This document shows positions 1 through 7,712 of a stretch of 64,000 nucleotides of DNA, in pieces. Position numbers and translations under genes: made by a program. The stretch comes from Dechloromonas sp. Its GTDB lineage: Bacteria; Pseudomonadota; Gammaproteobacteria; Burkholderiales; Rhodocyclaceae. Location of the stretch: positions 1-64,000 of the forward strand of contig JAABQV010000005.1 of assembly GCA_011391255.1 (NCBI GenBank), read 5' to 3'. Numbering within the stretch: the first letter of the stretch is position 1; every line of letters starts with the position of its first letter. The notes beneath the pieces were generated by a model. That model was not told the DNA's origin, did not search any database, and saw only the letters and a program-made list of their open reading frames with translations.

Positions 1-2
1 TC

Positions 3-482
3 ATAATTGAAGATGAAGAAATCTTCCTGCGCCAAGGCTGGATTACCCAGCGCAACAGCCGGGGTATCGGAACCCAACGGAACTACATGTCCTGCCGCGA
101 GGAGTTTCTATTCCTCACAAAATCGGATTCCTATACTTTCAATGTTCCTTATCTTGAGGAACGCTCTCAGCGGTCAGACGCGGGCGCAAATGGCAAACCA
201 CGTAAAAACCGTTTCAAACGGGTATCGAATGTCTGGTGCGATATTGCTGAAGCTAGTCAGTCCAGCATTGAGCGCTGTAATCATCCGACGGTAAAAGCAT
301 TAAAACTGTGCGATCGGATAGTGCAGACACACTCCAATTCAGGAGATGCCGTGTTTATTCCCTTTGCCGGCTCAGGCTCTGAAATAATCTCTGCCCGCAA
401 TAACCACCGAAAGGTGATTGCCTGCGAAAGCTCTGATATTTTTTGTGCACTCGCACGAGATCGAATCAATCTTCTTTCTTGA
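3..482 (+). CDS. Site-specific DNA methyltransferase, C-terminal part (cut by window edge)
   Basis: The reading frame is open from base 3 to a stop at 480-482, so this is the 3' end of a longer gene. The fragment has the layout of N4/N6 amino-methyltransferases of the beta or gamma type: a W-I-T-x-R-N region near the start, an HPT-x-K-like segment (HPTVKALKLC), then motif I as FAGSGSE with an Ile in place of the usual Asp before PFAGSG. It would transfer a methyl group from S-adenosylmethionine to adenine or cytosine in DNA, either in a restriction-modification pair or as an orphan of a mobile element. The target recognition part and any partner lie outside the window. It may be cargo of the adjacent Tn7-like element. 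Confidence is good for the family, low for the role. Confidence 0.75.
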   Translation: MIEDEEIFLRQGWITQRNSRGIGTQRNYMSCREEFLFLTKSDSYTFNVPYLEERSQRSDAGANGKPRKNRFKRVSNVWCDIAEASQSSIERCNHPTVKALKLCDRIVQTHSNSGDAVFIPFAGSGSEIISARNNHRKVIACESSDIFCALARDRINLLS

Positions 483-536
483 AGGTTGCTTCAACAAGAT
501 CGACCGACAGCACCAAACCTGAGCAGAAAAGAAAAA

Positions 537-559
537 GGCCAACCTACATTGGGTTGGCC
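537..559. terminator. Bidirectional hairpin terminator between methylase and tns operon
   Basis: Perfect 8-bp arms GGCCAACC/GGTTGGCC with a 7-base loop. An A-rich run lies to the left (T-rich on the minus strand) and a TCTTT run to the right, so it can stop transcription of the plus-strand methylase gene and of the minus-strand transposition operon that ends at 747. Confidence 0.7.
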
Positions 560-746
560 AGTCTTTAAAAATCCATGTGCAACCACAAATTTGCACTTTG
601 TGTTTGGAACCATATCGTTGCACTAAGGTGCAGAAACATGGTCCAGTCAGGCAGGTTTTGGAGAGCACAGGTCACCCAATCGTTCGTTTTTTAAAGTCTA
701 AGGAGCAGTTGGAAGGTTTGGGTTGGAGCGACATGTGGCGCCTGTT

Positions 747-1346
747 CTAGTGGGCAAATAGCGATCGCATAAGTTCAGCAGTCTTGATGTTAAGTCGCCG
801 ACAGGCAGCATGGAGTTTCAGACCACTCACACCGTCTACGTCGAGCACCACCCATGTGCTTGGCTGCGAAGACTGCGTGTGTTTTGACTTCCCTCGATAG
901 GCAAGCCGTTCGATGCTCAGGCGAAGCTGTGCACCTTTGGGAGGGCGCCCGCTCAAAACACGCTCATAAGCACACAATGCCCGTGTCGATAAAGGCTTTG
1001 ATCCAGACTCGAATCGTTGGATTCGATCTCGGGCAATCCCCGTTAATTGGAAAACCGCGCCCATGCTGAGACCCTTTGCGATCCGGCGTTCCGCATAGAG
1101 AGGACCACTAAGGTTCGCTTCTTCTCGCCAGCGGTCAAACTGAGCAAGGCTGTCAGCGTAGTGATCTACAACGCGGAAGACGTGCTCGGCGCGACACAAC
1201 CAGTCAAGTGCTTGGCCAGACAGTTGGGCAACAAGGCAATGGTAGCCAGAAGAGCCGGGCTCAAGCGTAACAGGAAGTTGCCCGGAGACCTTTACCCGGC
1301 GATGCAAATTTAGTTTCTCACGAGCCGGTAAACAAGTTTTGTTCAT
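747..1346 (-). CDS. Unknown 199-residue protein coupled to tnsC, with an Xre-like helix-turn-helix segment
   Basis: I do not recognise the family. The start ATG overlaps the tnsC stop as ATGA, so it is translated together with the transposition proteins and is the last gene of that operon. The middle part (about residues 95-135, VFQLTGIARDRIQRFESG) reads like a Cro/Xre-type helix-turn-helix, followed by a basic stretch. No TnsE features or nuclease motifs are visible. Possible roles are an accessory transposition factor, an operon autoregulator or a target-choice modifier; these are inferences from position only. The C-terminal end (HAACRRLNIKTAELMRSL) could be a second helical DNA-contacting part. 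Confidence 0.7.
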   Translation of the reverse strand: MNKTCLPAREKLNLHRRVKVSGQLPVTLEPGSSGYHCLVAQLSGQALDWLCRAEHVFRVVDHYADSLAQFDRWREEANLSGPLYAERRIAKGLSMGAVFQLTGIARDRIQRFESGSKPLSTRALCAYERVLSGRPPKGAQLRLSIERLAYRGKSKHTQSSQPSTWVVLDVDGVSGLKLHAACRRLNIKTAELMRSLFAH

Positions 1347-2860
1347 TTATCCTCCTCCCGACTCGTCTTCGTGGGCTTTTTTTGCGTAATGATCAGGTCA
1401 AGTTGGTCGAGATGATAGGGAACCATCTCCCGTACGGTAGCCGATGGTTCCCGCTGTTTTCGAGACAAAGTTCGCGAAACGTTCCCCTTGGTCGCCGCAG
1501 TCATTTGCCGTAACAGTGATTCCTGCTGTTTCGTGTCGATGGATGGGGAGGTCTCAATGAATCCAACCGTCGGGGGTTCCGCCGAGACAGGCAGATTAGG
1601 TGCCGGTTTCCATAGTCTGTCGTAATAGGTGGCATTAGCATCCTCCACCCGCCGCAGCAAAATGGAATCCCGAGTATGGAAGGCACGAATCAGAGGTGCC
1701 ATGTCTTTTAACAAAGTCGAACCTTGTGCGCCATCAAGAATGTCTGACGGCAACAACGCATCATGTCCTCGCTGGGCCGCCAGTACCTGACCCGCACCAA
1801 ATGCAACGACCCCAAAATCCGGGAAACCCGCAGAAACCTTGTGCAGAATGTGCGAGATTTCCAGCGATGCGGGGCCGATCTTTGGCAACAACTGACAGGT
1901 CCAGAGTGTTCGGCAGAAAATCTGCCAATCAGGGTCATCAGGACTTTCTGACGGATTTAGCCGAATATGGCCGCCCTTGGAAAGTCGCCTCGCGACTTGG
2001 GATGGCAATAAATTTTCGGCATGTTTCTTGGTGTGAACAACAGGTAACTCACCTGTCTCATCCCAGAAGCCATTCGGATTTCCTGCCAGGGCTACAGCAA
2101 TTCCGTGATTGCACAATTTCAAGATATCTTCGCGCATGCGCATCGCGCTGTCGCATCCAAAATTCCGATGCTTGATTTCGTCGAAAACGATCAAGCCCAC
2201 GCCATGAGTCTCCAGCGCCCTGAGGAGATCCGTCAATTTTGCACCAGAACTTCTACCGCGCAGCGTTGCCATTTTGTAGTGTGCGCTCTCCACGCCATAC
2301 GCTTCCAGTGCTCTATCGAGGGCATTCGCAATTTCCATCACCAAGGCTTCCAGATTGGCGACGTCAGTCATTTCTATTTTTAGCCAAACCACCTGCCAGA
2401 GATAAGTCATGCCTGGAATCGTCCTGTCACGGACAAGCACTTGCGGAATCGAACGCAAGGCTGCCTCAATCATGTGTGTCTTGCCCAGCCCCGTAATCCC
2501 TTTGATGACCATGCCATCCATTTGGATTGGCGAAAAATTGTCACCCGTCTGCACACCAAAATAGCGCTGTCGATATTCCAGGGTGCGCATGTCACGTCGC
2601 GCATAGGCTCTCCGGATTGATGAATAAAGAAGGTGCGCGATCTCGATTGCCCGATGTGTCGGTGCAACGACCAGCTTCAGATAGGAGTCAATCAAGGAAT
2701 AGTCTCGATGAGACTGATTCCAGACTACTGAGTGAAACGGGTTACGGGCTATTTTTGTGACAATATCGGCTGCATGCTCGGGCAGATCTAGTCCAGCTAG
2801 AAAGGGATTGCCGGCATCGTCTCCCGCAATAACTTTCAGCGATGTTTTGACATCGCTCAT
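1343..2860 (-). CDS. tnsC: TnsC-like AAA+ transposition regulator ATPase
   Basis: 505-residue AAA+ protein that in Tn7-like elements links the target selector (TniQ/TnsD) to the TnsAB transposase. Visible motifs are a P-loop GITGLGKT at residues 121-128 and a Walker B LIVFDE near 223-228. The start at 2860 was chosen because its ATG overlaps the tnsB stop as ATGA; an upstream GTG-type start at 2893 is possible but would lie deep in tnsB. It sits third in the coupled tnsA-tnsB-tnsC-orfX operon. The Lys/Arg-rich tail after about residue 470 matches the part of TnsC that usually contacts TnsB or TnsA. Intact, with no frameshift. Confidence 0.9.
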   Translation of the reverse strand: MSDVKTSLKVIAGDDAGNPFLAGLDLPEHAADIVTKIARNPFHSVVWNQSHRDYSLIDSYLKLVVAPTHRAIEIAHLLYSSIRRAYARRDMRTLEYRQRYFGVQTGDNFSPIQMDGMVIKGITGLGKTHMIEAALRSIPQVLVRDRTIPGMTYLWQVVWLKIEMTDVANLEALVMEIANALDRALEAYGVESAHYKMATLRGRSSGAKLTDLLRALETHGVGLIVFDEIKHRNFGCDSAMRMREDILKLCNHGIAVALAGNPNGFWDETGELPVVHTKKHAENLLPSQVARRLSKGGHIRLNPSESPDDPDWQIFCRTLWTCQLLPKIGPASLEISHILHKVSAGFPDFGVVAFGAGQVLAAQRGHDALLPSDILDGAQGSTLLKDMAPLIRAFHTRDSILLRRVEDANATYYDRLWKPAPNLPVSAEPPTVGFIETSPSIDTKQQESLLRQMTAATKGNVSRTLSRKQREPSATVREMVPYHLDQLDLIITQKKPTKTSREEDK

Positions 2861-5163
2861 GATGGCCTCTCTGGCGATTGTCCCCGCAACCATGCATCAA
2901 TGGCGACATCAGCGTCGGTCGATGGAGATGAGGAGTCTCGAATTGGCGTAACCATCGCAGTGTTCGAAGGCTCCTCGCACACTCCTTTTTCCGAAGATGC
3001 GGGCACCGGCATCGGGAAAAGACCGGTTCGCTGGACTTCGTTTCCCAGATTATCGCGACGCCCTTTAGCATCATTGAGCCGCCTTCGCTTCTGTGTGAGC
3101 GGGACAAGCTGCTGCAACTCTGCCTGAGCCAGGTGCACGTCCAGTCGCCGGGACGCAGCCAGTGCCGCGCGCGACTGGCGCGCCTCTTCTTTAGCGGGTT
3201 CCACTACAAGAAGACGATGTGTCTCGCTGATCAATTGATCCTGATAGCTGGCGATTTTCTCGAACAGGGCATCGTCCGTCGCAAGGTGGAAATACTGCAG
3301 CCCCTCGCGAGCATCAAGATAGGCAATCGTATCGGGAAGATTCGGATTGAAATAGACGGTAATTCGGAATTTGCCACGGCGTCCGTTTTCCAGCCAAGAG
3401 TGCCGAATGGCAAACTCACCGAGATAACGAAGCCGCTCAAGAATCATTTCGTCGCCAGAGTCGCCATAGCGCCGGCCAGTTAGGTAAATGCCCCGGCCGG
3501 TCACGACGGCATCGCAGGTTGGACTCAGCGAGGCAATGATTTCGTCCGGGTGTGCGTAATGGGTATGGTGATAGCCTTTGCGTATCGCCCACTTGAGCAT
3601 CTCCACTCGTGTTGGCTTGACGCCGTCCTGCCACATTTCGCTTGTGAGCAGATGATCAACCACCTGGGTGTTGTTGTGATCGAGAATCCGCTCAATAAGC
3701 AGCCGTGTGAATTCGATGATATTGAGGGTCGCGCCACGGGCCGGATCGTCATCTCCTCGTTCACGGAAACGTCCATGCGTCGAGCCCGGTAGGTCATGGA
3801 GATGGAGAAGGTCATGGGTCTTCTCCACAAGACCATGTTCGTCCGGGCGGGCTGTCTTGGCAAATTCAAGGGAAACACGGATTGCCTCCATATCCCCCCG
3901 AACTTCATCACAATGTGCTTCCCCTCTATCTGCGTAATAGTGAGGGTGCAAACAGGATATCCACTCGTCCTCTTCGATGTTGATACCGTAGCGCGCACAG
4001 AACTCTTTCTTGGGGGTAGCCGCATTAAGGATGGCCAGCCGCACGGCTGTCGCATTCATTCGCCAGCCCACATAAATCCCGGAGATGTAGCCGAAGGCAT
4101 TGTCGACAACAGGCAGGGCTTTGGCTGTTCCAATCACCCAGGATCGGTTTTCTGTCGAGACCAGATAGACGTCACAGGAAGTGGTGTCGATTTCGGCCTT
4201 GAACCCGGTGCGGAAGGTCACCGGGGTGCTCTTTCCCGGGATCGGGCGCAGCTGACGTTGCCAGGCGATCTCCCCCATCTGTTTTCTGGATGCAAATTGT
4301 TGGGGGTCATTGCCCGGACCATGTGTCCGAAATTGCATCAATGACGGCCGCTCTCCGGGTGGCCGATGAATGGCAACGGTTCGCGAGCGAAGCTGCTCGT
4401 AATGATCGGTCCAGTAGGTATCGAGATACCGGTTGTAGGCGTCGATCACTGCAACATCGCGGTGGACATGCCGTTGCCAGAATGACTGCATAGTGACGAT
4501 ATCTTCGGTGCTAAGTGCAAAATTTCCAGTTATCTTCCCAGTCAGTTTTTGAGCGATGGGTGGTCGCCCCAACCGCTTTCCCTTCCCCACCCGTGCCACA
4601 TCTTTTCCGCCTTGTTTGCCGGAGCCGTTAGAAAACAGGGCCAATCGGGTTCCTCCGTGTGCCAGGCATTGATAGAGCCTGAGGTAGAAAAGCTGCCGAC
4701 TAAGCTGAACATTTGTTGAGCACAGATCAATGAGATGACTCAAACTTTGGTGGCCACGCCAAACAGAATCCAGTTCTCGGAGTACGGGTTCCAGAATGGG
4801 CCACCAGCGTTTTCGGTAGGCCACCTTGGCACAGTCGATTTCGGACTCCTGTACTCCGCCAAGCCGCCGCGCTTTTGAACGGGCACTGGCATTGAGGTCG
4901 CTATCGGTCATCAGTGTTTCCGGCGCCGGACGACAGTCAACACGTTTTAGACAGCCAGCAGTTATCGCATCCTGCAACTCTCGCCGGGACATACGGCGAG
5001 GCGCTTGGCGCGCCGTGGGGGGCTGTTTGATCCGTATGAGTACGACCTGATCACTATCGGACGGGCACCAGATCAAGCGATACAGTTCGTTGGCATCAAA
5101 CGGTGCTCCCAAGGCCAGAAAGGTCTGATTGACGGCGAGGGTTTCAAACATCGACTTTTCCAA
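2857..5163 (-). CDS. tnsB: TnsB-like DDE transposase
   Basis: 768 residues, close to Tn7 TnsB (702). It cuts the 3' ends of the transposon and joins them to target DNA. The retroviral-integrase-type catalytic triad is visible: D326 in IDTTS, D412 in YADRGE and E447, giving exact D-D(35)E spacing as in TnsB. The N-terminal 250 residues are basic and helical and should bind the end repeats. A downstream start at residue 5 (5151, ATG overlapping the tnsA stop as ATGTTTGA) is about as likely as 5163. The last 100 residues are Lys/Arg/Glu-rich and resemble the TnsC-contacting tail. No disruption seen, so the element should be competent if its ends persist. Confidence 0.92.
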   Translation of the reverse strand: MEKSMFETLAVNQTFLALGAPFDANELYRLIWCPSDSDQVVLIRIKQPPTARQAPRRMSRRELQDAITAGCLKRVDCRPAPETLMTDSDLNASARSKARRLGGVQESEIDCAKVAYRKRWWPILEPVLRELDSVWRGHQSLSHLIDLCSTNVQLSRQLFYLRLYQCLAHGGTRLALFSNGSGKQGGKDVARVGKGKRLGRPPIAQKLTGKITGNFALSTEDIVTMQSFWQRHVHRDVAVIDAYNRYLDTYWTDHYEQLRSRTVAIHRPPGERPSLMQFRTHGPGNDPQQFASRKQMGEIAWQRQLRPIPGKSTPVTFRTGFKAEIDTTSCDVYLVSTENRSWVIGTAKALPVVDNAFGYISGIYVGWRMNATAVRLAILNAATPKKEFCARYGINIEEDEWISCLHPHYYADRGEAHCDEVRGDMEAIRVSLEFAKTARPDEHGLVEKTHDLLHLHDLPGSTHGRFRERGDDDPARGATLNIIEFTRLLIERILDHNNTQVVDHLLTSEMWQDGVKPTRVEMLKWAIRKGYHHTHYAHPDEIIASLSPTCDAVVTGRGIYLTGRRYGDSGDEMILERLRYLGEFAIRHSWLENGRRGKFRITVYFNPNLPDTIAYLDAREGLQYFHLATDDALFEKIASYQDQLISETHRLLVVEPAKEEARQSRAALAASRRLDVHLAQAELQQLVPLTQKRRRLNDAKGRRDNLGNEVQRTGLFPMPVPASSEKGVCEEPSNTAMVTPIRDSSSPSTDADVAIDAWLRGQSPERPS

Positions 5164-6052
5164 ACAGTCGATTCCATACTTCGGGCAGCCATCGGTAATC
5201 AGTCAGCGTCGGCGGCTGATTCATAATCCAAGGCTCGCGAACATCAACGGTGATTTGGCGATGCCAGAGGAAATGGTAAAACAGGGTCTGGGAAAATTCG
5301 AAAGAGATACCTGCCATGCTTGCAACGCCAGTCAGTGTCTCGAACAAACTTTCGCGCGTCTCGAGACGGCGAGCAAACAGATCGCGGCATCCGGCCCGCA
5401 CTGCTTGGATTTCCGGCTGACGCAGCACTGCGTAGCCGAAGAGTTGATCCAAATTTGCGATCAGAGCGAGTGGCAAATCTTCCGACGCGACCAGGCGGCC
5501 AGAAATACCAAGTTCCCGAGCATAAGCACCTTGGATAGCAAGCAGTTCTTGATCACGAGTAGTCAGCTTGCCATGAAGAATAGCGTCGAGCGGTTTTGCC
5601 ATGAAGGCGTAGGCACGGACTTCACCATCGAGGTGCACGGTTGCGAGCAGATCAATGGTCGGCACATATCGTATTGGGCTGCCTTCGCAGGCGAGCGGAC
5701 GTAACCCAAGGGACTGGGCAATCGCTGTCGTACCTCGACTTTGGACAAGCTGCGATGGAGAATAGTCGGGATGGCCATAAAGTGGATGAGGATGTGGCCA
5801 GGGCCAGCAGGGAAACTGCTCCCGCAAGTCGCTAACCCCCAACCACCAAAGGAACAACGCAAACCGATATTCGTTCGTAGCCAGGTAGTGCGCCTGGCGG
5901 GCCATAAAAGGAAGCGACACAAGATGAAGTCGGCTCTCACTCGGCATGTTTCGTCGGTGAATCTCGATAAATGGCCGATAGCCAGCACCGTGCCCTGAAC
6001 CTCGCCCTTCTATGATCCAACTGCGAAGTTTTCGCATGCACGCCTCGCTCAT
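5144..6052 (-). CDS. tnsA: TnsA-like endonuclease subunit of heteromeric transposase
   Basis: 302 residues. TnsA cleaves the 5' ends of Tn7-like elements and so gives cut-and-paste rather than copy-in transposition. The signature block is at residues 60-81 (NEYRFALFLWWLG then LREQFP). Restriction-like catalytic residues can be placed at E61, D134 (PTIDLL) and K153 (AFMAKP), as in Tn7 TnsA (E-D-K). It is the first gene of the operon; its 3' end overlaps tnsB. The 450 bases upstream hold the promoter and a perfect palindrome at 6382-6401. Presence of an intact TnsA separates this element from Tn5053-type relatives. Confidence 0.9.
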   Translation of the reverse strand: MSEACMRKLRSWIIEGRGSGHGAGYRPFIEIHRRNMPSESRLHLVSLPFMARQAHYLATNEYRFALFLWWLGVSDLREQFPCWPWPHPHPLYGHPDYSPSQLVQSRGTTAIAQSLGLRPLACEGSPIRYVPTIDLLATVHLDGEVRAYAFMAKPLDAILHGKLTTRDQELLAIQGAYARELGISGRLVASEDLPLALIANLDQLFGYAVLRQPEIQAVRAGCRDLFARRLETRESLFETLTGVASMAGISFEFSQTLFYHFLWHRQITVDVREPWIMNQPPTLTDYRWLPEVWNRLFGKVDV

Positions 6053-6502
6053 GAAGGCCTCCCAACTGCGAGCACACGACTTCCGTTAACTCGTCTCAGA
6101 GAAGAAATCAGGCGTTGATGAACCGGCAAAGCAGCATATAAGCGAGTGTTCGATGCAGCAATCGGCAAAGTGAGAAACACGATAATCTCCTGCAATAGCA
6201 AGGGAGAGGCGTTTGTCGTTGCATGAACGAAATCTCTCTTCCCCAGCCACAAATGACGTAGATCCGAAGTTCATTCCCAAGAAAATTGAGCAACAATTCA
6301 CCTGCCGTCAGTGTTGGCTGACGGAATGGAGGAATGAGATGGTGGATTTCGGCTTGACGCGGCCAGGTGGTTTGCTGATACTTTGCGTACCCCTACGCAA
6401 AACTGCATGTCTGACGAGGCTGGGCCGAAAGGTCTGGCCTTAGTTCATTTTGGAGTACCTCCGCGCTTGTTTGTTGTGCATGGCACGATAGTGCTGGTTC
6501 TG
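6053..6502. other. Gene-free stretch upstream of tnsA
   Basis: Separates the Xre-type gene from tnsA. I see no convincing coding region on either strand. It contains the palindrome at 6382-6401 and is AT-richer around 6120-6310; the tnsA operon promoter should lie here. In Tn7 this region would be the right end with TnsB sites, but no repeated 20-bp sites are obvious. Confidence 0.5.
6382..6401. promoter_or_regulatory. Perfect palindrome TTTGCGTA-CCCC-TACGCAAA, candidate operator
   Basis: Two 8-bp arms with a 4-base spacer about 330 bases upstream of tnsA and 100 bases downstream of the Xre-type regulator gene. Size and symmetry fit a dimeric repressor site. The regulator that binds it is not known; the Xre-like protein is the nearest candidate. 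Confidence 0.4.
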
Positions 6503-6940
6503 TTACCTGGCATCGCAGGCCGGCTGGCCGCGAACCTGAAGCGCAAGATTGATTAGCTGAATCTGAACCGGGTCAAGGTGGTCGAGATGACGACCAAGTT
6601 CGTAGAACATTCCGTAGAGATCTGCAGACGCTGCGACAGGAAGTCGTAGTGTGCGCGAAGACCGTTCATAAGCTTCCTCCAGATCAAGGCATTCATCGTT
6701 GCTGAGATCCAGCTTTGCGATAAGGCGGTCGACGAACTCCCGATTCGGGGGACCTTTCGCGCCGAGTTCCAGCGCGGAGACGTAGCTTTGCTCGTACCCC
6801 AAGGTCTCGGCGAGGTCTTTTTGTCGCATCCGTCGCTGGGCGCGCACAGTACGCAGATAAGTGGAGAAAGGGCTCATGATTAGCGAGAGATAAAATATAA
6901 CTTTGTGCAGAAGTATGCGTTTCGGGGGTGTCGTTGTCAT
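6503..6940 (-). CDS. Xre-family helix-turn-helix transcriptional regulator
   Basis: 145 residues with a Cro/C1-type helix-turn-helix at about residues 28-80 (RMRQKDLAETLGYEQSYVSALELG). The start at 6940 has a GGAG ribosome site 8 bases upstream; a second ATG at 6877 would begin directly before the domain but has no ribosome site. The C-terminal 50 residues may mediate dimerisation. It lies between tniQ and tnsA and is divergent from the gene at 6984, with an inverted repeat at 6940-6969 spanning its own start, which suggests autoregulation. By analogy with Xre proteins in other Tn7-like elements it may control tns expression (inference). Confidence 0.85.
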   Translation of the reverse strand: MTTTPPKRILLHKVIFYLSLIMSPFSTYLRTVRAQRRMRQKDLAETLGYEQSYVSALELGAKGPPNREFVDRLIAKLDLSNDECLDLEEAYERSSRTLRLPVAASADLYGMFYELGRHLDHLDPVQIQLINLALQVRGQPACDAR

Positions 6941-6969
6941 GTGTCACACTCCGGTCGTGCCGTGACACA
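6940..6969. promoter_or_regulatory. Inverted repeat TGTGTCAC-N14-GTGACACA between divergent genes
   Basis: Perfect 8-bp arms at 6940-6947 and 6962-6969 in the 43-base gap between the Xre-type gene and the divergent gene starting at 6984. It overlaps the likely start codon of the regulator gene and the ribosome site area of the other. Good candidate for the operator of the Xre protein. Confidence 0.5.
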
Positions 6970-6983
6970 CAGAGGGATTAAAA

Positions 6984-7712
6984 ATGACTGCTCGCCAGCG
7001 AACTCCACTTCATCCTGTTCAGGTTTTCCGGACAAAAGCCCTTGTCCAGGCGTTGCTGACGTTCTCCGGTAAGAGCCTGACGGCGCTAGATGAGGACTGG
7101 GATTGCCGCAGTGGCGATTCTGATCCGTCAAAGTTGTTGCACAAATGGGCGCGAGGCGAGCACCTTCCATGCGGAGAGTCTTTGGACCCTCTACGAACAA
7201 GCGCTAACCGCGTAGACGAGCTTGATAGCCGCTATCCAGGAGTGGCACGCTGCTTCCGGCATGCCTTCTGGTATGCAGTTTGGAAACAGGAAAAGTCACC
7301 GACCTTGCTAGAACTAAATCTGTGGATGCTGCGAATTACCTTCCCACTCGATGACGTATTGGCCATGGTGACTGATCACGATACGCTGGCCAGACTGTCC
7401 TATCAACGACTTGACCTGAGGATTATCGACCAGTTCGAGGAGCATCCGAACCTAGATATGCTGGGTGTGATTATGCTGCTCATCCGCCAACATCTGCTCT
7501 TCCGGGACAAGACCTTGTTCAGTGTCCTGAAATGCTATTTGAAGGAGTCTTATCCTTGGCTACAAGAATGGCCTATCACACGCCCATTCGCAGCTGACCT
7601 GATCGCCTACATAGAAAAGACATATCCCGATGACTTGGTCGTTGAGCGGTCGCTACCTCGACCAAAGGCTGGGAAGCTGCTGGAGCAACCATTCTCGATC
7701 ATTGTTGTATAG
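6984..7712 (+). CDS. Unknown 242-residue protein of the Tn7-like element
   Basis: The only plus-strand gene of the module. It has a GAGGG ribosome site before the ATG and shares its upstream region with the Xre-type gene. I recognise no family. Residues 50-65 contain an SKLLHKWARGE segment reminiscent of helix-turn-helix proteins, and the rest is rich in Leu, Trp and aromatic residues and looks helical. It has no signal peptide or membrane segment. Its 3' end overlaps the 3' end of tniQ by 60 bases on the opposite strand. Co-location with an operator and regulator suggests a regulatory or accessory transposition role, which is inference only. Confidence 0.75.
   Translation: MTARQRTPLHPVQVFRTKALVQALLTFSGKSLTALDEDWDCRSGDSDPSKLLHKWARGEHLPCGESLDPLRTSANRVDELDSRYPGVARCFRHAFWYAVWKQEKSPTLLELNLWMLRITFPLDDVLAMVTDHDTLARLSYQRLDLRIIDQFEEHPNLDMLGVIMLLIRQHLLFRDKTLFSVLKCYLKESYPWLQEWPITRPFAADLIAYIEKTYPDDLVVERSLPRPKAGKLLEQPFSIIVV

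Noticed and set aside
601-640. TGTTTGGAACCATA as a possible left transposon end
   Set aside because: Weak similarity to the proposed right end, no repeated inner sites and no matching 5-bp duplication.
372-668. 98-codon minus-strand frame over the methylase end
   Set aside because: Overlaps the methyltransferase motif region and a terminator; no protein features.
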